Source: an uncultured Bacteroidales bacterium (GTDB taxonomy: Bacteria > Bacteroidota > Bacteroidia > Bacteroidales > UBA932). From it: a DNA stretch of 64,000 nucleotides. The DNA lies in assembly GCA_900318445.1 (NCBI GenBank), contig ONKO01000003.1, positions 1-64,000 on the forward strand. The letters are read 5' to 3'. The position numbers were made by a program, and so were the translations under genes. Below, piece by piece: positions 17,358 through 25,702 of this stretch; position 1 is the first letter of the stretch; each line of letters opens with the position of its first letter. The notes beneath the pieces are model-generated. The model was not told the DNA's origin, made no database searches, and saw only the letters and a program-made list of their open reading frames with translations.

Positions 17358-18560
17358 ATGAATACACTGACCGGCACCATACACGGCAGATACGCCTCCG
17401 AGAAAAAAGCCATCCTGTCGCTGTGTGCCAATCATGACTGCTACTCCATCAACGACCTCGCCCACGAGCTCGAGACCAGCATTCCCAAGATCACCCGTAT
17501 CGTCACCGAGATGATACAGGAGGGCTTTCTGGTCGAGACTGGGAAACTGGAACTGGCAACCGGGCGCCGCCCCAGCCTGTACGGCCTCAACCCGGACGCC
17601 GGCAACTTCGCAGGCGTAGACGTAAACCGGGACAGCATTATCATCGCCGTTTCCAATTTCTCGGGCAGCATCACCTGCGTCATCGAGGACGTTCCGTTTA
17701 CCCTGCAGCCCACGGAGGACTCCGTCGCCTCCTTATGCACCCTCGTCAAAGGAGAACTGAAAAAGGCGGGCGTAGACCTTAAATCCATCCGGGCCTACGG
17801 TGTGAACCTCACCGGCCGCGTCAACCACCGCACCGGATACAGCTACTCATACTTCCTGGGAGAGGAAAAGCCCATTTCCCAGCTGCTGGAGAAAGGATTC
17901 GGCCAGCGCGTAGTGGTAGAGAACGACTCCCGCGCCATGGCTTACGGCGAGTACATGGGAAGTCTCAAAGGAGCCGAGGGAAACATCCTCTTCCTCAACG
18001 TGGGCTGGGGCCTCGGCATGGGCATGGTCATGGACGGCAAGCTCCATTACGGCAAGTCCGGCTTCTCCGGGGAAATCGGCCACTTCCCCCTCCTGGACAA
18101 CGACTGCGTGTGCCAGTGCGGAAAAGTGGGCTGCCTGGAGACCGGCGCATCGGGCCTTGCCCTTCACAGGCTCATCCTGGAAAAACTACAGCAGGGACGT
18201 TCCTCATTGCTATCCAAGGCCTATGCTGCCGAGGAGCCCATCACCCTGGAGAGCATCCTCGACGCCATTGCCAGGGAAGACGTCCTCTGCATTGAGTGCG
18301 TGGAACAGGTGGGCTACACCCTGGGCCGCGCCGTTGCAGGCCTCATCAACATTTTCAACCCCGACATCGTGGTCATCGGCGGCCGGCTTTCCACCACGGA
18401 AAGGTATCTTATGCCGTCCCTTCGCAGCGCCGTCAACAAATTCTCCCTCAATCTGGTGAGCAACGACACCGCCATCAAGGTATCCCGCCTCGGGAAACGG
18501 GCCGGGGCCATCGGTGCCAGCTTCCTCAGCAAAAACCGCATTCTTAACGAACTATCATAA
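17358..18560 (+). CDS. ROK-family transcriptional regulator
   Basis: A 400-residue ROK protein with an N-terminal winged helix-turn-helix (residues about 20-65: SINDLAHELETSIPKITRIV) followed by the ROK sugar-kinase-like fold. Visible are the ATP-binding-type segments VENDSRAMAYGEYM and NVGWGLGMGMVMDGKLHYG, the EIGHFPL motif and the zinc cluster CVCQCGKVGCLE. ROK regulators of this architecture are usually repressors released by an intracellular sugar or sugar phosphate. It sits divergently from the PUL operon and two bases before the DUF4434 gene, so it is the obvious local regulator. Confidence 0.88.
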   Translation: MNTLTGTIHGRYASEKKAILSLCANHDCYSINDLAHELETSIPKITRIVTEMIQEGFLVETGKLELATGRRPSLYGLNPDAGNFAGVDVNRDSIIIAVSNFSGSITCVIEDVPFTLQPTEDSVASLCTLVKGELKKAGVDLKSIRAYGVNLTGRVNHRTGYSYSYFLGEEKPISQLLEKGFGQRVVVENDSRAMAYGEYMGSLKGAEGNILFLNVGWGLGMGMVMDGKLHYGKSGFSGEIGHFPLLDNDCVCQCGKVGCLETGASGLALHRLILEKLQQGRSSLLSKAYAAEEPITLESILDAIAREDVLCIECVEQVGYTLGRAVAGLINIFNPDIVVIGGRLSTTERYLMPSLRSAVNKFSLNLVSNDTAIKVSRLGKRAGAIGASFLSKNRILNELS

Positions 18561-18562
18561 AA

Positions 18563-19651
18563 ATGGAAAACAGAAGAGACTTCTTAAAAAAAAGCGCACT
18601 GGCGGCAGTGGCAGCCCCGCTCATGGCTACCGCCTGCAAGGGAGGACGCAACGGCGACAAATACGGAATTGAGCCCGACCCTTCCATCGAGAGTACACTC
18701 ATCGTTCCCAAAGCGTCCGGCCTCCCCATCACCGGCACATTCCTGGACGAGATTTCCCACGACATCCCGCACCAGAACTGGGGAGAAAAAGAGTGGGACC
18801 GGGACTTCCGTTACATGAAAGCCATCGGCATCGATACGGTCATCGACATCCGCTGCGGCTACCGTAAGTTCATCACCTATCCGTCACCCTATCTCCTGAA
18901 AAAAGGATGCTATATGCCTTCCGTTGACCAGATTGACATGTTCTGCCGCCTGGCCCTGAAATATGACATGAAGTTCATGCTGGGCCTGTATGACAGCGGC
19001 AAGTACTGGGACACCGGAGACATGAGCTACGAGGTGGAAGCAAACCGCTTTGTCATTGACGAAATCTGGGAGCGCTACGGTTCCAAGTACAAGAGTTTCG
19101 GCGGCTGGTACATTTCCGGAGAAATTTCCCGCGCCACCAAGGGCGCCATCGAAAGCTTCCGCACCCTGGGCCGCCAATGCAAGGAGGTATCGGGCGGCAT
19201 GCCCACTTTCATCTCTCCCTGGATCGACGGCAAGAAGGCCGTGGACGCAGCCGGTGGAAAACTCACCAAGGAGCAGGCCGTCTCCGTCGCCCAGCACGAG
19301 AAAGAATGGGACGAGATCTTTGACGGCATCCATGAGTTCGTGGACGCCTGCGCCTTCCAGGACGGCCAGATCGACTATGACGAGCTGGATGCCTTCTTCA
19401 GCGTGAACAAGCGCCTGGCCGACAAATACGGCATGCAGTGCTGGACCAATGCAGAAACCTTCGACCGGGACATGCCCATCCGCTTCCTGCCCATCAAGTT
19501 CGACAAACTGCGCATGAAACTGGAAGCCGCCAAACGCTGCGGTTACGACAAGGCCATCACCTTCGAATTCAGCCACTTCATGAGTCCCCAGAGCGCCTAT
19601 CTGCAGGCCGGACATCTCTATGACCGTTACAAAGAATACTTCAATCTATGA
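18563..19651 (+). CDS. DUF4434 glycosidase-like lipoprotein
   Basis: A 362-residue exported protein. The N-terminus MENRRDFLKKSALAAVAAPLMATAC has a twin-arginine-like RRDFLK and a lipobox (ATAC). The rest matches the DUF4434 family, a TIM-barrel fold related to glycoside hydrolases: PITGTFLDEI near residue 53, MKAIGIDTVIDIRCGYRK, and FGGWYISGEIS. An acidic residue in GWYISGEIS is a plausible catalytic site. The substrate is unknown; with GHL10 it is one of only two glycosidase-like candidates in the PUL. It is 2 bp after the ROK gene and overlaps the sugar porter start. Confidence 0.75.
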   Translation: MENRRDFLKKSALAAVAAPLMATACKGGRNGDKYGIEPDPSIESTLIVPKASGLPITGTFLDEISHDIPHQNWGEKEWDRDFRYMKAIGIDTVIDIRCGYRKFITYPSPYLLKKGCYMPSVDQIDMFCRLALKYDMKFMLGLYDSGKYWDTGDMSYEVEANRFVIDEIWERYGSKYKSFGGWYISGEISRATKGAIESFRTLGRQCKEVSGGMPTFISPWIDGKKAVDAAGGKLTKEQAVSVAQHEKEWDEIFDGIHEFVDACAFQDGQIDYDELDAFFSVNKRLADKYGMQCWTNAETFDRDMPIRFLPIKFDKLRMKLEAAKRCGYDKAITFEFSHFMSPQSAYLQAGHLYDRYKEYFNL

Positions 19652-20961
19652 AAAACGCCTCTGAAATGAGTGCCGGACGCGTGCTGTTCGTCGCCATGGT
19701 GGCCGCCCTCGGCGGCATCCTGTTCGGCTACGACACAGCCGTCGTTTCCGGAACCACCCGCATCGTGGCAGACCAGTTCTCCCTGTCCGAGCTTTCCAAG
19801 GGATGGTACGTAGGCTGCGCGCTCATCGGCTCCATCATCGGGGTGTCCGTCGCCGGCATGATGTCGGACTTCCTGGGCCGCAAGAAAACCATGTTCATCT
19901 CGGCCGTCATGTTCAGCATATCGGCCATCGGCTGCGCCGTGTGCGGTAATTTCAGCCAGCTTGTGCTCTACCGCATCATCGGAGGTTTCGGCATCGGCGT
20001 CGTATCCATCGTCTCTCCGGTTTATATCTCCGAGGTTTCCCCGGCCGACAAGCGCGGAACCATGGTTTCCCTCTATCAGCTGGCCGTCACCATCGGCTTT
20101 CTCCTGGCATACCTCGTCAATTACCTGGTCCTGAAAGGGGCCGACGAGAGCGCTGCGGGCACATCTCTCGGCGTCCGCATGTTCAACAGCGAATACTGGC
20201 GGGGCATGCTGGGCATGGAAACCATCCCGGACCTAATGTTTGTCATCCTGATCTTCTTCATCCCCGAGAGCCCCCGCTGGCTCATCGTACGGGGAGAGCG
20301 TAAAGACAGCAGCGAGGAGTGGAAAGCCCTTCGGGAGCCCGGCATCCTCAAAGCCGTTCTCGCAGGGTCGGCCATCGCCATCCTGGGCCAGTTCATGGGC
20401 GTGAACGCCGTCCTTTACTACGGCCCCGAAATCTTTCAGGACGCCGGTCTCTCCAGCGAAGGCTCCATGTTCTCCACCGTCCTTGTGGGGGCGGTCAACA
20501 TGATCACCACCGTCATCGCCCTCCTCATCATTGACAAAGTGGGGCGGAAGCAGCTGGTCTGGTGGGGCGTCAGCAGCATGATCGTGTGCCTTCTGGCCAT
20601 CGGCACGTACTTTGCCTGGGGCCCCGCCCTGGGTCTCGGCACCGGTTTCCTGCTCACCTTCTTCCTGCTGTACGTATTCTCCACCGCCATCTCCATCAGC
20701 GCCGTGGTGTTCGTCCTCCTGAGCGAGATGTACCCGGGACGCGTACGGGGCCTGGCCATGTCCATCGCCGGCCTGGCCCTGTGGGTGGGCACCTACCTCA
20801 TCGGCCAGCTCACCCCCTGGATGCTCGCAAACCTCACGCCGGCCGGAACCTTCTTCCTGTTTGCCTTCTGCTGCCTCCCTTATCTGTGGATTATGTGGCG
20901 CCATATTCCCGAAACCACGGGAAAGACGCTGGAAGAAATTGAGGAATACTGGAAAAACTAG
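19648..20961 (+). CDS. Sugar porter (MFS), short central loop
   Basis: A 437-residue MFS sugar porter of the XylE/GLUT type with 12 predicted helices. Diagnostic motifs are DFLGRKK (loop 2-3), PESPRWL at the end of helix 6, QFMGVNAVLYYGPEIF in helix 7, DKVGRKQL (loop 8-9) and PETTGKTLEEIEE at the C-terminus. It probably imports a monosaccharide with H+ or Na+. Odd point: PESPRWL and QFMGVN are only about 35 residues apart, whereas the usual intracellular helical domain makes this distance about 60-70. Some of that domain is missing in frame. The start ATG overlaps the stop of the DUF4434 gene (ATGA). Confidence 0.88.
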   Translation: MKNASEMSAGRVLFVAMVAALGGILFGYDTAVVSGTTRIVADQFSLSELSKGWYVGCALIGSIIGVSVAGMMSDFLGRKKTMFISAVMFSISAIGCAVCGNFSQLVLYRIIGGFGIGVVSIVSPVYISEVSPADKRGTMVSLYQLAVTIGFLLAYLVNYLVLKGADESAAGTSLGVRMFNSEYWRGMLGMETIPDLMFVILIFFIPESPRWLIVRGERKDSSEEWKALREPGILKAVLAGSAIAILGQFMGVNAVLYYGPEIFQDAGLSSEGSMFSTVLVGAVNMITTVIALLIIDKVGRKQLVWWGVSSMIVCLLAIGTYFAWGPALGLGTGFLLTFFLLYVFSTAISISAVVFVLLSEMYPGRVRGLAMSIAGLALWVGTYLIGQLTPWMLANLTPAGTFFLFAFCCLPYLWIMWRHIPETTGKTLEEIEEYWKN

Positions 20962-20972
20962 CTTTTTTTCAT

Positions 20973-20980
20973 TATATTTG
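20973..20980 (+). promoter_or_regulatory. -7 promoter box upstream of DUF4831 gene
   Basis: TATATTTG, 26 bp before the ATG at 21007, in the short gap after the sugar porter gene. There is no clear -33 TTG and no hairpin terminator between the two operons, so read-through is possible. Confidence 0.4.
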
Positions 20981-21006
20981 CAGATACGCTTATATCTGAC
21001 AAAAGA

Positions 21007-21993
21007 ATGAAAAAACAACTGATAACCTTCATCCTGGGCCTTTGCCTCCTTCCCGCGGCAAAAGCTCAGGATGTCATTTATGCCCTTCCTTCCACCACCC
21101 TCACCGTTGAGGTGGAGGTGGAGCAGGAAGACTTCTTCGCCGGCCCGTACGCCACATATGCCCGCAAATTCCTTAACATGGACGTGAAGGACCGCAATGC
21201 CGTGCGCTCATCCGTCACCGCCCTGGAGCTCATCCCCCGCGTAGAGGCAGACCTGAAGGCCCTCTACAGCTGCGAGAGCGAAAACGCCGCCCTCCTCGCC
21301 CTCACCGCGCAGGGCCTGGTGGCGCTTCAGAACAAGGCCGATGCCGGCGCGCTTGCCTGGCGCTTCCTTCCCCCCGTCGGCGCCTCCTTCCCCGGCGGCG
21401 TCGCCAGTCCCGTCAAGGAGGAAACCCGCATCACCTACAAGAGCATCCAGACGGAAGACTCCGTGGTGCAGGTTCCCGTTGAGCACAAGGTAAAATCGGC
21501 TAAAACCTTGGAAGACAAAGCCGCAGAGGCCGCCGAGATGATCCTTTCCGTGAAGAAGGACCGCCTCAACATTGTCTCGGGCAACACCGACGCCTCCTAC
21601 TCCGGAGAAGCCATGGGCGCAGCCCTCAGGGAGCTGGACCGCATCGAGAAAGAGTACATGGCCCTGTTCGAGGGCTACACCGTAAAGCGCCGCTACACGG
21701 CATCCTTCGACGTCGTGCCCGTTCCCGGGGAGCAGCGCTACCTGGCCTTCCGCCTCACCGACAACGGCCCCGTTCCGGACGGCCAGAAAGGCGTCCCCTA
21801 CTACATTGAACTGGAACCCGAGGAAATGACCCTCCCGGAAGAAGGCAAATCGAAGGCCAAGGCAACCCCCATCCGCTACCGCATCCCGGCCATCTGCCGC
21901 GTAAAGCTCACCCGCGACGGCATCCGCCTCACGGAGTCCCGCATTCCCGTCTACCAGCTGGGAACAGAAGCCTATCTCGTACAATACAAATAA
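21007..21993 (+). CDS. DUF4831 family secreted protein
   Basis: A 328-residue protein with a signal peptide (to AKAQ, about residue 21). The domain is recognised as DUF4831: IYALPSTTLTVEVEVEQEDFFAGPYATYA, which contains the family's FAGPYA motif, and a C-terminus of TESRIPVYQLGTEAYLV. The function of the family is unknown; it is common in Bacteroidales. No transmembrane segment is visible after the signal. It leads a tightly spaced operon of peptide-handling genes, 10 bp before pepD. Confidence 0.75.
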   Translation: MKKQLITFILGLCLLPAAKAQDVIYALPSTTLTVEVEVEQEDFFAGPYATYARKFLNMDVKDRNAVRSSVTALELIPRVEADLKALYSCESENAALLALTAQGLVALQNKADAGALAWRFLPPVGASFPGGVASPVKEETRITYKSIQTEDSVVQVPVEHKVKSAKTLEDKAAEAAEMILSVKKDRLNIVSGNTDASYSGEAMGAALRELDRIEKEYMALFEGYTVKRRYTASFDVVPVPGEQRYLAFRLTDNGPVPDGQKGVPYYIELEPEEMTLPEEGKSKAKATPIRYRIPAICRVKLTRDGIRLTESRIPVYQLGTEAYLVQYK

Positions 21994-22003
21994 ACACTGT
22001 CAT

Positions 22004-23470
22004 ATGAACATCCAAGATTTAGAACCCAAAGTAGTTTGGAAGAACTTCCATGCGTTCACCCAGCTGCCCCGCCCCTCCTATCATGAGGAGAAGGTGGTGG
22101 AGTACCTGGTAAGCTGGGGCAAAGCCCACGGCTATGAGACCATCAAGGACGGCGAAGGCCCCATCGCCAACGTCATCATCCGCGTCCCCGCCACCCCCGG
22201 CATGGAAAAATGCAAGGGCATCATCCTCCAGGGCCACATGGACATGGTTCCCCAGAAAACCTCCGACAGCAGCCACGATTTCCTCAAGGATCCCATCAAT
22301 GCCTACGTGGACGGTGAGTGGGTCACCGCAGACCGCACCACCCTGGGCGCCGACAACGGCATCGGCCTGGCCCTTGCCCTCTCCGCCATTGAAGATCCTT
22401 CCGTCAAGCACGGTCCCATCGAGGTGCTGGCCACCTATACCGAAGAAACCGGCATGGACGGCGCCAATGCCCTGAAGCCCGGCATCCTCAAGGGGGACAT
22501 CCTCCTCAACCTGGACTCCGAGGAAGAAGGAGAGCTCTGCGTGGGTTGCGCCGGCGGCCTGGACGTATCGGCCACTTTCAACTACCGTAAGTACAACACG
22601 CCGGAAGGCAGCAAGGGACTCAAACTCACTGTCAAGGGCCTCAAGGGCGGCCACTCCGGCATGGACATCTCCCTCTACCGCGCCAACGCCAACAAGGTGA
22701 TGGCCCGCATGCTCCTTCCCGTCATGGAAATGTTCGGCGTCAAGGTGGTGAGCTTCACCGGCGGTTCCCTCCGCAATGCCATCCCCTTCGAGGCCGTCGT
22801 TGAGATTGTCCTTCCTGAGGAGAACCTCAAGGCCGTGAAGGAGTGCATCGAAAACGTATTCGCAGAAATCAAGGCAGAGTTTGCCCAGTCAGACCCCGAC
22901 GCCGCCCTCTACGTGGAGGACATTCCTGCAGCCGGCAAACACATCCAGCCCAGCGTGATGCTGAGGGCCGTGAAGGCTCTTCTCGCCTGCCCGTCCAACG
23001 TCATCCGCATGAGCCAGACCATGGAAGGCCTCACAGAGACGTCCATCAACATGGCCATTGTCCGTACCGAAAAAGGCAAGATCACCGTCCACAGCCTCAT
23101 GAGAAGCGCCGTAGACAGCGCCAAGGCAGCCCTTGCCCAGCGCGTGCGCTGTATCTTCGAACTCGCAGAGGCCGACCAAGTGGTGTTCAAGGGCGGATAC
23201 TCCGGCTGGACGCCGGTCCTCGGAACCGAGATCAACAAGGTGTGCATGGACCAGTATGAGAAGGTCTACGGCTCTCCCATGAAGATCATGGCCACCCACG
23301 GCGGCCTGGAATGCGCCATCATGGGTGCCAAGTACCCGAACTGGGAAATGGCGTCCATCGGCCCCACCATCAAATATCCCCACAGCCCCGACGAGAAAGT
23401 GAACATCGCCTCCGTCGCCCGCACCTGGGAGTATCTCAAGGCAGTATTAGCGAACATCCCCAACAAATAA
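22004..23470 (+). CDS. pepD: Aminoacyl-histidine dipeptidase (peptidase D)
   Basis: A 488-residue M20C metallopeptidase. It shows the M20 zinc ligands in order: LQGHMDMVPQ (His), TTLGADNGIG (bridging Asp), YTEETGMDGA (Glu-Glu) and NLDSEEEGEL. The C-terminal MATHGGLECAIMG supplies the last His. The dimerisation or lid domain sits in the middle (KGLKGGHSGMDI). It hydrolyses dipeptides such as Xaa-His in the cytoplasm. The next gene, a peptide importer, would supply substrates. Length and start are normal for the family. Confidence 0.95.
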   Translation: MNIQDLEPKVVWKNFHAFTQLPRPSYHEEKVVEYLVSWGKAHGYETIKDGEGPIANVIIRVPATPGMEKCKGIILQGHMDMVPQKTSDSSHDFLKDPINAYVDGEWVTADRTTLGADNGIGLALALSAIEDPSVKHGPIEVLATYTEETGMDGANALKPGILKGDILLNLDSEEEGELCVGCAGGLDVSATFNYRKYNTPEGSKGLKLTVKGLKGGHSGMDISLYRANANKVMARMLLPVMEMFGVKVVSFTGGSLRNAIPFEAVVEIVLPEENLKAVKECIENVFAEIKAEFAQSDPDAALYVEDIPAAGKHIQPSVMLRAVKALLACPSNVIRMSQTMEGLTETSINMAIVRTEKGKITVHSLMRSAVDSAKAALAQRVRCIFELAEADQVVFKGGYSGWTPVLGTEINKVCMDQYEKVYGSPMKIMATHGGLECAIMGAKYPNWEMASIGPTIKYPHSPDEKVNIASVARTWEYLKAVLANIPNK

Positions 23471-23482
23471 TAGCAACCCATT

Positions 23483-25006
23483 ATGTTTAAAGGACAACCG
23501 AAGGGCCTCTTTGCACTGGCCCTTGCCAATACCGGTGAGCGTTTTGGCTACTACACCATGATTGCCGTGTTCGCCCTGTTCCTCAGGGCCAACTTCGGCC
23601 TTTCTGCCGGTATGGCAGGAACCATTTACAGCTCATTCCTGATGTTTGTGTACTTCTTCCCGCTTGTCGGCGGTATCCTAGCCGATAAGTTTGGTTTCGG
23701 GAAGATGGTCACCTCCGGCATCCTGGTCATGTTCCTGGGATACCTGCTGCTCTCCGTTCCGCTGGGCAGCGGCACCGTAGCGCTCGTAGCCATGCTGGCC
23801 GCCCTCGTACTTATCGGATTCGGAACGGGCTTGTTCAAGGGTAACCTCCAGGTGATGGTCGGTGACCTGTACAACGACCCCCAGTACGCCGACAAACGCG
23901 ACTCCGGCTTCTCCATCTTCTACATGGCTATCAATATCGGTGCACTGTTCGCCCCTACCGCCGCCATCAAGATCCGCGAATGGGGTATCAGCCTGGGATT
24001 TGACGGCAACTCCGCCTATCACTTCTCCTTCGCCGTGGCTTGCGTATCCCTGGTCGTTTCCATCGCCATCTACTACGCTTTCCGCAGCTGGTTCAAGCAC
24101 GTGGAAGGCGGTCACGCCAAGAGCGAGAAAGCCCAGGTGGTGGACACCCTCACCCCCGAGCAGACCAAGAAGCGCATGGTAGCCCTGTTCCTGGTGTTCG
24201 CCGTGGTCATCTTCTTCTGGATGTCCTTCCACCAGAACGGTCTCACCCTCACCTACTTCGCCGACGAATTCACCGAGCGCAGCGCCACCGGTATCAACTC
24301 CATGCCTTTCAACGTGTGGAACCTGGTAGCCGTCATCGCCATCGTATATGCTCTGTTCTCTATCTTTGACAAGGAGACCAGCAGCAAGGGCAAGTGGATC
24401 GGCACCGGCGTGGTCGCCCTCGCCTGTGCCTACCTCGTCTGGCAGTACAGCCGCATCAGCGGCGCCATCGAGATCAGCGCCCCTATTTTCCAGCACTTCA
24501 ACCCCTTCTATGTGGTAGCCCTCACGCCGGTTTCCCTGGCCGTGTTCGGTTCCCTGGCCAAGAAGGGCAAGGAGCCCTCTGCACCTCGCAAGATTGCATA
24601 CGGTATGCTGGTAGCGGCCATCGCGTTTGCCCTCCTGGCTTTCGCCTCCATCGGCCTCAATACGCCTGACGTACAGGCTGCCGCCCGCGCAGCCGGCGCC
24701 CCCGAGACCCTGGTCTCCCCGTACTGGCTCATCTCCGTCTATCTCATCCTCACCTTCGGCGAACTGCTGCTGAGCCCCATGGGCATCTCCTTCGTGTCCA
24801 AGGTAGCTCCGCCCAAGTACAAGGGTATGATGATGGGTATGTGGTTCGTCGCCACCGCGCTGGGTAACCTCCTGGTGCAAGTAGGCGGTCACCTCTGGGG
24901 CAACATCCCCCTATGGGTGGTCTGGTCCGTGTTCCTGGGCGTCTGCGTGATCAGCGCCATCTTCATGTTCGCCATGATGAAGAAACTGGAAGCAGCTACC
25001 GAATAA
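23483..25006 (+). CDS. POT/PTR-family di/tripeptide transporter
   Basis: A 507-residue proton-coupled oligopeptide transporter. The N-terminal helix carries the POT signature NTGERFGYY with E19 and R20 (ExxERF-like H+-coupling motif). KGNLQVMVGDLY and YMAINIGALFAPTAA follow, and about 14 helices are predicted. The C-terminal half has SPMGISFVSKVAPPKYKGMMMG. It brings di- and tripeptides into the cytoplasm, where PepD (13 bp upstream) can cleave them. It is followed without any gap by the zeta-like kinase gene. Confidence 0.93.
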   Translation: MFKGQPKGLFALALANTGERFGYYTMIAVFALFLRANFGLSAGMAGTIYSSFLMFVYFFPLVGGILADKFGFGKMVTSGILVMFLGYLLLSVPLGSGTVALVAMLAALVLIGFGTGLFKGNLQVMVGDLYNDPQYADKRDSGFSIFYMAINIGALFAPTAAIKIREWGISLGFDGNSAYHFSFAVACVSLVVSIAIYYAFRSWFKHVEGGHAKSEKAQVVDTLTPEQTKKRMVALFLVFAVVIFFWMSFHQNGLTLTYFADEFTERSATGINSMPFNVWNLVAVIAIVYALFSIFDKETSSKGKWIGTGVVALACAYLVWQYSRISGAIEISAPIFQHFNPFYVVALTPVSLAVFGSLAKKGKEPSAPRKIAYGMLVAAIAFALLAFASIGLNTPDVQAAARAAGAPETLVSPYWLISVYLILTFGELLLSPMGISFVSKVAPPKYKGMMMGMWFVATALGNLLVQVGGHLWGNIPLWVVWSVFLGVCVISAIFMFAMMKKLEAATE

Positions 25007-25702
25007 GTGCCTAGACTTTATATCATATCTGGTCCTAACGGCTCCGGGAAAACCACCGCTTCGTACGGCGTGCTCCCGGAGCTGCTGGACTGCAGCGAGT
25101 TCGTCAATTCCGACGAATTTGCCAAGCACCTGTCGCCCTTCGCCCCCGAAAGCGCGTACGTCACGGCCAGCCGCCTGATGCTGCGCAAGGTCAAGTACCT
25201 GTTTGACCGCAGGGAGGATTTCTGCATAGAGACCACGCTGGCTACGCGGGCCCTTCTCAAGATGGCGCGCAACGCCCAGGCCAAAGGCTACTATGTAACC
25301 GTTCTCTACCTGTGGCTGAACAAGCCCGAGATTGCCATCGAGCGCGTAGCCAAACGCGTGCGTGCCGGCGGTCACGACATCCCGGAAGAAACCATCCGGC
25401 GCCGCTACCAGATGGGCCTCAACTACCTGTTCCACGAGTACATGAAAACCTGCGACAAATGGATCCTCGCCGACAACTCCGAGCCTCCCTTCGAGGTCAT
25501 TGCAGAGGGCTCCAAGAAAGGACTCATTATCCGGGACATGGAGAAGTACAACAAGGTACGCAGCCTGGTGACAGACCAAATGACCCTTCCCACACCGCTC
25601 GAAAACGTGGCGGAACTCATTGCCAAGGAAATATCCAAGGCTCCGCTCGCCCACGACGGCGTACCTTATCAAAGCGATCAACAGAGGAATGATCAACCCT
25701 AA
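25007..25702 (+). CDS. Zeta-toxin-like P-loop kinase
   Basis: A 231-residue P-loop protein (Walker A SGPNGSGKTT, residues 8-17) of the zeta toxin/COG4185 group. Other family features are the FVNSDEFAK segment (acidic residue of the kinase site), ESAYVTASRLML, the FCIETTLATR strand, and LWLNKPEIAIERVAKRVRAGGHDIPEETIRRRY. Zeta toxins phosphorylate UDP-GlcNAc, but chromosomal homologues such as this have no proven role. The GTG start at 25007 immediately follows the transporter's TAA; the Walker A position supports this start. No antitoxin-sized gene is adjacent. It overlaps tldD by 14 bp. Confidence 0.75.
   Translation: MPRLYIISGPNGSGKTTASYGVLPELLDCSEFVNSDEFAKHLSPFAPESAYVTASRLMLRKVKYLFDRREDFCIETTLATRALLKMARNAQAKGYYVTVLYLWLNKPEIAIERVAKRVRAGGHDIPEETIRRRYQMGLNYLFHEYMKTCDKWILADNSEPPFEVIAEGSKKGLIIRDMEKYNKVRSLVTDQMTLPTPLENVAELIAKEISKAPLAHDGVPYQSDQQRNDQP

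Noticed and set aside
25007-25702. Toxin-antitoxin module
   Set aside because: Only the kinase resembles a zeta toxin. No adjacent small antitoxin gene exists, and the gene is embedded in a metabolic operon.
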